From positions 1-12,746 of the forward strand of contig DXFC01000302.1 in assembly GCA_019114645.1 (NCBI GenBank): a stretch of DNA of 12,746 nucleotides. The letters are read 5' to 3'. Made by a program: the position numbers and the translations under genes. Below, one piece after another: positions 8,374 through 12,746 of the stretch (position 1 is the first letter of the stretch; each line of letters starts with the position of its first letter). The DNA comes from Candidatus Halomonas stercoripullorum. GTDB lineage: Bacteria; Pseudomonadota; Gammaproteobacteria; Pseudomonadales; Halomonadaceae. The notes beneath the pieces were generated by a model. That model saw only the letters and a list, made by a program, of their open reading frames with translations, did not search any database and was not told where the DNA came from.

Positions 8374-8379
8374 CGGTGA

Positions 8380-8385
8380 CTCCTT
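8380..8385 (-). promoter_or_regulatory. Ribosome binding site of the lipid kinase gene
   Basis: AAGGAG on the minus strand sits six bases before ATG 8373 and decides this start against in-frame codons further upstream, which would add an N-terminal extension unlike the family. Confidence 0.75.
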
Positions 8386-8439
8386 CACCTTTATGTGTTC
8401 CCGAATACAAGCATAGCGAGACCGGAGGTCAGTGCCTAT

Positions 8440-8495
8440 AAAACACCCCAGAAAGAAACGGTAGTCGGACCGCGATAAACAGAAAAAACACCCCA
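8440..8495 (+). repeat. Pair of 11-base direct repeats in the divergent intergenic region
   Basis: AAAACACCCCA occurs at 8440-8450 and again at 8485-8495, 45 bases apart start to start, between the lipid kinase and MDR genes. No third copy was noticed nearby. A possible -10-like TATAAA (8437-8442) overlaps the first copy. The repeats may be binding sites of a regulator for one or both divergent genes, or chance in A-rich DNA. Confidence 0.35.
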
Positions 8496-8499
8496 TCAT

Positions 8500-8555
8500 C
8501 AATGGTATGCAGCTATTGTCGAGCATGCTTCAATCATTGAGTCAACAATATGTTG
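8500..8555 (+). promoter_or_regulatory. Cluster of ATTG/CAAT elements and small palindromes, operator-like
   Basis: Immediately before the MDR ribosome binding site, CAAT or ATTG occurs at 8500-8503, 8515-8518, 8531-8534, 8536-8539 and 8546-8549. Perfect small palindromes sit among them: AGCATGCT (8522-8529), TTGA-g-TCAA (8537-8545) and CAACA-ATA-TGTTG (8543-8555). The region is AT-rich compared with its flanks. This is the look of a regulator-binding region, for example of a LysR or GntR type, but no regulator gene is adjacent and the call rests on pattern only. Confidence 0.4.
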
Positions 8556-8557
8556 CC

Positions 8558-8565
8558 AGGAGGAG
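8558..8565 (+). promoter_or_regulatory. Strong ribosome binding site deciding a GTG start
   Basis: AGGAGGAG at 8558-8565 places the six-base core AGGAGG six bases before GTG 8570. The reading frame is open back to ATG 8507, but that codon has no such site, and the 21 residues in between fall in the palindrome-rich control region. Confidence 0.75.
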
Positions 8566-8569
8566 TGCT

Positions 8570-9757
8570 GTGCCCAGAGAGAGCGTACCGGCGGTTCCGG
8601 ATACCATGCATGCCATGCTGCTGGTCGGCCATGGTGAAATCGACCAACTGGTGTATCACAATGATGTTGTCACGCCGCGACCGGGTCCGGGCGAAGTGCT
8701 GGTGCGAGTGACCGCCACGGCCAAGAACAACACCGATCGCAAGGCCCGTGAGGGACTCTATCCGACCAAGAACAAGGGCGATGTGACTTCCTTTGCCATG
8801 GGCGGCGAGGCGACCCTGGTCTTTCCGCGTATCCAGGGGGCTGATATTGCCGGTCGTGTGGTGGCGGTGGGCGAGGGTGTTGCGGCCTCGCGCATTGGCG
8901 AGCGTGGCCTGCTCGACTTCAACCTCTACCCTGATGCGCGGCGTGACATCAATCTGATGCCGGACTACTACGGCCACGGTGCGGATGGCGGCTTTGCCGA
9001 ATATGTCGCCGTGCCGTCGGATCAGTTCCACCACGTACCCAATGCGGAACTTGCCGATGCCGAATTGGCCGCCATGGGCATGTGTTCCTATCAAACCGCG
9101 TACCACATGATGACCTCGGCCAGAGTGGCTGCTGGCGAGCGGGTGCTGGTCAGTGGTGCCAGCGGCGGCGTGGGTACGGCGCTGATTCAGCTATGCCGCA
9201 TCGTCGGTGCCATTCCTTATGCCGTGAGTCAGCCCGACAAGGCCGAGGCGCTGCTGGCGCTGGGCGCCGAGGCGGTAATCGACCGCGGCGATCTGGATAC
9301 CTTTGTCGAGCGCGTGCTGGGCGCAACCCAGGGTGCGCCCATCGATGCGGTCATGGACCTGGTTGGCGGGGCGATGACCGACCTGTTCATCGACACCATG
9401 ATTGGTGATATGCGGGCCCGTGCTACCTATCCGCGGCTCGCCATCGCCGGGGCCAGTGGCGGCAACTTGAGCGAGATCATGTGGACGCGCATCTACCTTT
9501 ATCAGGTACAGATTTTCGGTGTCTCCCACGGCACCCGTGAGGAGGCCGAACAGTTGATCGAGTGGATTCGCGCCGGTCAGCTAAAACCGGTACTGCATGC
9601 CGCCTTCAAGCTTTCCGAGCTGCATGTGGCCGAGCGTTACTTCGTCAATCGTGGCAGCAGGTTTCTGGGCAAGATCGTTATCGTTCCCGATGCCCAATGG
9701 GCCGAGCATGGTGCGCCTTTCGCGCTAGAGGCTAACGTTTTCAAGGACAGGGCATGA
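8570..9757 (+). CDS. Zinc-less MDR family oxidoreductase (quinone-reductase/alcohol-dehydrogenase-like)
   Basis: A 395-residue medium-chain dehydrogenase/reductase. The GroES-like N-terminal domain (about 15-150) contains PGPGEVLVRVTA (38-49), QGADIAGRVVAVGEG (89-103) and GGFAEYVAVP (140-149). The Rossmann domain carries the NAD(P) motif VSGASGGVGTALIQL (194-208). In the place of the catalytic zinc cysteine there is KNNTDR (52-57), and the four-cysteine structural zinc loop is absent, so it should be a zinc-independent NAD(P)H oxidoreductase rather than a classical alcohol dehydrogenase, although automated annotation may call it zinc-binding. GTG 8570 is the start supported by the ribosome binding site. 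The stop overlaps the racemase start as ATGA (9754-9757), which implies translational coupling and a shared pathway. The substrate is unknown; an enone, ketone or cyclic imine related to the racemase-family product is a reasonable guess only. Confidence 0.85.
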   Translation: MPRESVPAVPDTMHAMLLVGHGEIDQLVYHNDVVTPRPGPGEVLVRVTATAKNNTDRKAREGLYPTKNKGDVTSFAMGGEATLVFPRIQGADIAGRVVAVGEGVAASRIGERGLLDFNLYPDARRDINLMPDYYGHGADGGFAEYVAVPSDQFHHVPNAELADAELAAMGMCSYQTAYHMMTSARVAAGERVLVSGASGGVGTALIQLCRIVGAIPYAVSQPDKAEALLALGAEAVIDRGDLDTFVERVLGATQGAPIDAVMDLVGGAMTDLFIDTMIGDMRARATYPRLAIAGASGGNLSEIMWTRIYLYQVQIFGVSHGTREEAEQLIEWIRAGQLKPVLHAAFKLSELHVAERYFVNRGSRFLGKIVIVPDAQWAEHGAPFALEANVFKDRA

Positions 9758-10800
9758 ACCACAAACTCACGTTGCAACTGCTGGATACTCATGCCGGGGG
9801 CGACGTCAGTCGCATTGTGATCGGTGGCATCGACCCGCTGCCTGGCGATACCGTGCGCCAGCAGATGGAGTATCTGGAGAATGATGCTGATGGTTTGCGC
9901 AAGCTGCTGCTGGGCGAGCCCCACGGTATTCCCGAAATGTCGGTGGACCTGATTGTGCCGGCCTGCGATCCACGGGCGCAGATGGGTTACATCATCATGG
10001 AGGTCATGGGCTACCCGATTTATTCAGGGTCGAACACCCTTTGTACGGCTACCGCACTGCTCGAAACCGGGCTGATACCCAAGCAAGAGGGTGTCCAGCA
10101 CTTCACGCTGGAATCCCCCGCCGGGCTGGTGCAGATCGAGGCACGGGTCGAGAATGGTGTGGTCGAGGCGATTACCTGTGGCGGTTTGCCCAGCTACATC
10201 GATACCTACCGTGCCCGGATTCATGTGCCCCATGTGGGGGAGGTCACCTACAGCATCGCTTATAGCGGCGGCTTCTATGCCCTGGTGGACGCCGAGGCGC
10301 TGGGCTTTGCGCTCAAGCGGGAGGAAGAGCACGCCTTGGCCGAGTGCGCGCACCGCATCGTCGAAGCGATTCAAGCCCATAGCGGTTTTTCGCACTACAC
10401 GCTGGGCGACGTAGGGCCGTTGCCGTTTTTGCACTTCATGGGACCGGTGGAGCAGATCGCTGACGACTTCTATCGCTCGCGTTCGGCGACCTATGTTCAT
10501 CCGGGGGTAATCTGCCGCAGCACCACGGGTACCGGCACCTCGGCACGGCTCGCGCTGATGCACTATGAGGGCAGCATCAAGCCGGGGGACAAGCTGGAGA
10601 CCGTTTCGCTGCGTGAAACCGGCTTTATCGGCCAGTTCATCGAGTCGCGTGAGGCGGGTGGCAAGCATCAGGTGGTGGAGAACACCATCACCGGCAAGAG
10701 CTATGTGCTGGCGCGTTCCGAGATCGTGATCAACTGCGATGATCCGATGGTGGATTGCAGCGGACTCCACCATATCCTGACCAGCCGGCATCAATCGTAG
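9754..10800 (+). CDS. Proline racemase superfamily protein with both catalytic cysteines replaced
   Basis: A 348-residue member of the proline racemase/4-hydroxyproline epimerase/trans-3-hydroxyproline dehydratase superfamily (PF05544). The start LLDTHAGGDVSR (9-20), DPRAQMGYIIMEVMGYP (72-88), and GTGTSARLALMH (259-270) identify it. In racemases and epimerases the first motif is MCGHxT and the second DRSPCGTGTSAR, each giving one acid/base cysteine. Here they read YSGSNT (90-95), so Ser91 replaces the first cysteine, and CRSTTGTGTSAR (254-265), so Thr258 replaces the second. A Cys/Thr pair is known in trans-3-hydroxy-L-proline dehydratases; a Ser/Thr pair is further changed. Racemase activity is thus unlikely, and a dehydratase-like or other reaction is inferred. 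It is translationally coupled to the MDR gene, and its end overlaps the convergent membrane-protein gene by ten bases. Superfamily is firm, reaction is not. Confidence 0.88.
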   Translation: MNHKLTLQLLDTHAGGDVSRIVIGGIDPLPGDTVRQQMEYLENDADGLRKLLLGEPHGIPEMSVDLIVPACDPRAQMGYIIMEVMGYPIYSGSNTLCTATALLETGLIPKQEGVQHFTLESPAGLVQIEARVENGVVEAITCGGLPSYIDTYRARIHVPHVGEVTYSIAYSGGFYALVDAEALGFALKREEEHALAECAHRIVEAIQAHSGFSHYTLGDVGPLPFLHFMGPVEQIADDFYRSRSATYVHPGVICRSTTGTGTSARLALMHYEGSIKPGDKLETVSLRETGFIGQFIESREAGGKHQVVENTITGKSYVLARSEIVINCDDPMVDCSGLHHILTSRHQS

Positions 10801-11795
10801 CGGCGTCGCCACTGCTTGACGGCAACCTGCTCCTTGAGTAGTTCAAGCATGTCAACGAGCACCTGTTCGGTGACCCGGTCGGTGTGCTCGTCGACCTGCA
10901 GCCAGGTGTCAAAGCCACTGTCGGCCAGCCGTTCCACCAGGGCAGTGAACTCCGGTGAGCGCAACCCCTCCATGGCCTCGTCGACCAGACGGCAAGCCAG
11001 CTCACGCAAGCTCGACTCCATGCCACGGGCCACCAGATTGCCCATCGGCAGTCGGCGCAGGTGGCGTATCTCCTGGCTCTCGGCCACGGTACGGCCGACC
11101 AGGCTGCTGACATAGCGCATCGTCTCCTGGCGGTTGCGTGTGTAGGCGTTGCCGGCCATCTCCTCCAGCCGCCGGGTGATCTCGTGGATCAGTTGCTGTT
11201 TGCGCGGCCTGATAACTTGCTCAACCAGTCGCGTTGATAGCGAATCATTGGCTCTCAGCTGCTCCTGGATATTGCTCAGCAGACGAATGGCCACACGGTC
11301 GGATAACTCTTCGAAGAAGATATTGTAATACTTGGCATAAATGGCATAGAGCCGCCAGCGGCGCATGTCGACCAGACCCAGCCGCTGCAGGTGGATGAGC
11401 AGTGAGACCACCCGCAGCACACGCAGCAGGCGAAAGCCGCCCACCGGGATGCAGCCTAGCACGTCATACCAGTGTACGAAGGGATAGAAAAACCATCGGT
11501 GATAGCGGCGCTCGGCAATGGCTGCCGCCCAGCCCAGCAGCACGTCAAGTACGAACACCGCCACGAACAGCAGGTCGATTGCGATGAAATTGGCGTGTAT
11601 GTGTTGGTCGTAGGCTGCGTGCAAGTCGGGAGCAATGGCGGCGAAAGCATCGTTCAGCGGGCCAAGCAGAAACAGGCTATCGAACAGCAGTAACGCCAGA
11701 TTGATCGTCACCAGCACCAGAATCAGCAGATCCCATACCAGATGCAGACGCTCCAGCGCCGGACTCAGCGGACGTGGCTCCCTTCTCGACGGCAT
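10791..11795 (-). CDS. Voltage-sensor-like membrane protein without a pore domain
   Basis: A 334-residue protein with four predicted N-terminal membrane segments arranged like the S1-S4 voltage sensor of ion channels: S1 about 20-43, S2 about 68-93 with Asp74 and Asp84, S3 about 103-117 with Asp111, and S4 about 120-138 with arginines every third residue (Arg122, Arg125, Arg128; FRLLRVLR). No S5, pore loop, selectivity filter or S6 follows. Instead, residues 145-334 are charged and helical, presumably cytoplasmic, rich in Arg and Glu, with no motif I can name. Automated annotation would probably call it an ion transporter. The start ATG 11795 has AAGGAG five bases upstream. It lies 58 bases downstream of arfB on the same strand, so they may be co-transcribed. 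Alternatives are a proton channel-like sensor or a membrane anchor; function is unproved. Confidence 0.72.
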   Translation of the reverse strand: MPSRREPRPLSPALERLHLVWDLLILVLVTINLALLLFDSLFLLGPLNDAFAAIAPDLHAAYDQHIHANFIAIDLLFVAVFVLDVLLGWAAAIAERRYHRWFFYPFVHWYDVLGCIPVGGFRLLRVLRVVSLLIHLQRLGLVDMRRWRLYAIYAKYYNIFFEELSDRVAIRLLSNIQEQLRANDSLSTRLVEQVIRPRKQQLIHEITRRLEEMAGNAYTRNRQETMRYVSSLVGRTVAESQEIRHLRRLPMGNLVARGMESSLRELACRLVDEAMEGLRSPEFTALVERLADSGFDTWLQVDEHTDRVTEQVLVDMLELLKEQVAVKQWRRRYD

Positions 11796-11839
11796 GGCAG
11801 CTCCTTGGCTTGGTGACGCAGCATTTGCGTTAAGCCTAG

Positions 11840-11849
11840 CAGGCGCCTG
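11840..11849. other. Perfect 10-base palindrome between arfB and the membrane-protein gene
   Basis: CAGGCGCCTG is self-complementary and lies four bases past the arfB stop, in the 58-base spacer. It has no T run on the minus strand, so it is not a clear terminator. It may be a weak attenuating hairpin or chance. Confidence 0.2.
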
Positions 11850-11853
11850 GCAG

Positions 11854-12267
11854 TTAAAGCTTTACCTTGCCGCGCAGTGACTTGGTTTGGCCCTTCCTGG
11901 TTTTGCGATCCAGGCGCCTCTGCTTCGAAGCGCGGGTCGGTTTGGTGGGCCTGCGCGCCTTCTGGATCTTCACCGCTTCCTGAATCAAGTCTTTTAGGCG
12001 TTCCAGGGCATCCTCACGGTTTAATTCCAGCGTACGATGATTTTGCGCCTTGATGACCACTACGCCTTCCTTGCTGATGCGCTGGTCGGAGAGCGCCATC
12101 AACCGCTCCTTGTAGAAAGGCGGCAGGCTTGAACTGGGAATGTCGAAGCGTAAGTGCACCGCCGAGGACACTTTGTTGACGTTCTGTCCTCCCGCACCCT
12201 GGGCACGGATCTGGCTGATTTCAAGCTCATGATCCGGTATTTCTACGGTTTGGGATATCCGCAACAT
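11854..12267 (-). CDS. arfB: Alternative ribosome-rescue factor ArfB (peptidyl-tRNA hydrolase)
   Basis: ArfB (YaeJ) rescues ribosomes stalled on mRNAs without a stop codon: its tail enters the empty mRNA channel and its GGQ loop hydrolyses the peptidyl-tRNA. The 137-residue protein has the GGQ motif at 26-28 within [13 protein letters not shown], the [11 protein letters not shown] block (39-49), and the conserved [16 protein letters not shown] stretch (about 107-122). It ends in a basic tail, SLRGKVKL, needed in the family for ribosome binding. It is full length (the E. coli protein is about 140) and lacks the codon-recognition domains of RF1/RF2, which separates it from true release factors. 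ATG 12267 has a purine stretch (AAGGGAG) only two bases upstream, closer than usual. It is the first gene of a possible two-gene minus-strand unit with the voltage-sensor-like gene. Confidence 0.95.
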   Translation of the reverse strand: MLRISQTVEIPDHELEISQIRAQGAGGQNVNKVSSAVHLRFDIPSSSLPPFYKERLMALSDQRISKEGVVVIKAQNHRTLELNREDALERLKDLIQEAVKIQKARRPTKPTRASKQRRLDRKTRKGQTKSLRGKVKL

Positions 12268-12293
12268 CGCTCCCTTGCTCGTTCATCAGTGGA

Positions 12294-12307
12294 GCTAGCA
12301 GGCTAGC
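12294..12307. repeat. Double GCTAGC palindrome upstream of arfB
   Basis: GCTAGC occurs at 12294-12299 and again at 12302-12307 with two bases between. Each copy is self-complementary, giving an eight-base period. The two-base gap is too tight for a hairpin, so a protein site near the arfB promoter is the more sensible reading. A TATGCT on the minus strand (12305-12310) overlaps it as a weak -10 candidate. Confidence 0.3.
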
Positions 12308-12528
12308 ATAGAGTAGGCAGAGGTGGCTTGGCGATGCCAGGCAAGCTTGGTTGCGATCAGTCGATGTGAAGGCGCTGACCACCCAGGACTGCTATTGTTT
12401 CTGTAGGCTGTACTGCCGTTCGTGATGATCCTGCTATTCATGTGTCGGACTTTACCTGGGGTTGCGACGATGCGAGGCCGCCAGGGAGGCTCCTGCAAGC
12501 AAGCATGATTGTGCGTAGCGAGGCGCCT

Positions 12529-12570
12529 TCCAGGCTGGTGATCGAGAGCGTATCGCAATGGAAGCCTGGA
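12529..12570. repeat. Inverted repeat, possible stem-loop
   Basis: TCCAGGCT (12529-12536) and AGCCTGGA (12563-12570) are perfect complements of eight bases with a 26-base loop. No T run follows on either strand, so a terminator is unlikely. It could be part of an untranslated leader structure of the following gene. Confidence 0.3.
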
Positions 12571-12583
12571 GGTGGGCAGTGGG

Positions 12584-12598
12584 TCGTCAACTTGACGA
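12584..12598. promoter_or_regulatory. Perfect 7-1-7 palindrome, candidate operator
   Basis: TCGTCAA-C-TTGACGA is a perfect inverted repeat with one central base, 68 bases before the start of the DUF3618-like gene. Its TTGACG half could also serve as a -35 hexamer, but no fitting -10 is present at 16-18 bases. A dimeric regulator of the TetR type would bind such a site; this is inference. Confidence 0.4.
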
Positions 12599-12653
12599 AG
12601 TCCACTGTCGGGGCCAGCTTGAAAGATGAGGGAAAGTGAGTGAACAGGCAGCC

Positions 12654-12660
12654 AAGGAGG
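12654..12660 (+). promoter_or_regulatory. Ribosome binding site of the gene cut by the right edge
   Basis: AAGGAGG lies six bases before ATG 12667, ideal spacing. This is the main reason to accept the partial gene that follows. Confidence 0.75.
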
Positions 12661-12666
12661 CACGAT

Positions 12667-12746
12667 ATGGGCCGTGATCAACAGCGACGGTTAGAGGAGC
12701 TGGAAGATGGGATCCAGCGTACTCGAGCCCACCTTAGCGATACCTT
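12667..12746 (+). CDS. DUF3618-like protein, N-terminal fragment (runs off the window)
   Basis: Only the first 26 residues are visible. They are charged and helical and contain LEELEDGIQRTRAHLSDT (residues 9-26), which resembles the start of DUF3618 proteins (an acidic helix followed by I-x-x-TR-x-x-L-x-x-T). In related bacteria such genes often stand with YqjD/DUF883-like and holin-like membrane proteins thought to tie ribosomes or stress responses to the membrane; whether that holds here cannot be seen. The start is supported by the strong AAGGAGG site. The family call from so few residues is tentative, but a real coding start is likely. Confidence 0.55.
   Translation, partial: MGRDQQRRLEELEDGIQRTRAHLSDT

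Larger units (their letters stand above)
12268..12666. other. Non-coding region between divergent arfB and DUF3618-like genes
   Basis: About 400 bases without a gene I can support. It holds a GCTAGC-AG-GCTAGC double palindrome (12294-12307) close to arfB, an eight-base inverted repeat (12529-12536 with 12563-12570), a perfect 7-1-7 palindrome (12584-12598) and a strong ribosome binding site at 12654-12660. I see no confident sigma70 promoter for either gene. An open frame at 12442-12639 lacks a ribosome binding site and recognisable protein features. Confidence 0.5.

Noticed and set aside
8374..8526. N-terminal extension of the lipid kinase upstream of 8373
   Set aside because: ATG 8373 has a strong AAGGAG, and the family's first strand begins there.
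8507..8569. N-terminal extension of the MDR protein from ATG 8507
   Set aside because: AGGAGG is placed ideally for GTG 8570, and the upstream stretch is the AT-rich palindromic region.
10024..10812. 262-codon minus-strand frame opposite the racemase gene
   Set aside because: Shadow of a clearly conserved gene in high-GC DNA; no protein family features.
12442..12639. 65-codon plus-strand frame in the right non-coding region
   Set aside because: GTG start without a ribosome binding site and no recognisable protein pattern; it also covers the palindromes.
12295..12681. 128-codon minus-strand frame opposite the DUF3618-like start
   Set aside because: No ribosome binding site, composition unlike the neighbours, and it covers the strongly supported start at 12667.

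Overview
The window looks like an ordinary, GC-rich chromosomal segment of a gammaproteobacterium, most likely a moderately halophilic Halomonadaceae (Halomonas-like). This rests on the mix of protein families (a DUF3581 protein, a TRIC-type channel, an ArfB very close to the enterobacterial one, a DUF3618-like start at the right edge) and on an acidic insert in a large exported protein. I see no rRNA, tRNA, CRISPR array, transposase or phage structural gene. The assignment is inference; no marker gene was available.

Layout. Left block (+): a TRIC/UPF0126 membrane protein (43-834), then a DUF3581 protein (920-1639). A membrane acyltransferase (minus, 1615-2682) overlaps the end of the DUF3581 gene tail to tail. 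An exported esterase (+, 2813-3700) diverges from it. Middle (minus): a lipid kinase-like gene (7480-8373) lies upstream of a very large exported Tricorn-type protease (3746-7393). Right block (+): a tightly coupled pair, a zinc-less MDR oxidoreductase (8570-9757) and a proline-racemase-superfamily enzyme (9754-10800), runs away from the lipid kinase. Then (minus) come arfB (11854-12267) and a voltage-sensor-like membrane protein (10791-11795). After about 400 bases of non-coding DNA the window ends inside the 5' end of a DUF3618-like gene (from 12667).

How the genes work together. The only clear operon is the MDR/racemase pair, which share an ATGA stop-start overlap and should catalyse linked steps on a small metabolite. 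The racemase homologue has lost both family cysteines (Ser91 and Thr258 stand in their places), so simple proline racemisation or hydroxyproline epimerisation is unlikely. The control region in front of the pair is dense in short palindromes and ATTG/CAAT elements. The protease and the esterase are both predicted to be exported and may work in the periplasm on peptides and esters, but nothing links them beyond being neighbours. ArfB is a ribosome-rescue factor. The remaining genes look like independent housekeeping or envelope functions.

I did not find a convincing new multi-gene system. The items most worth a second look are the cysteine-less proline-racemase homologue with its partner oxidoreductase, the pore-less voltage-sensor-like protein, the bacterial Tricorn-like protease with an acidic insert, the hydratase-like motif in the DUF3581 protein, and the palindromic DNA before 8570 and 12667.
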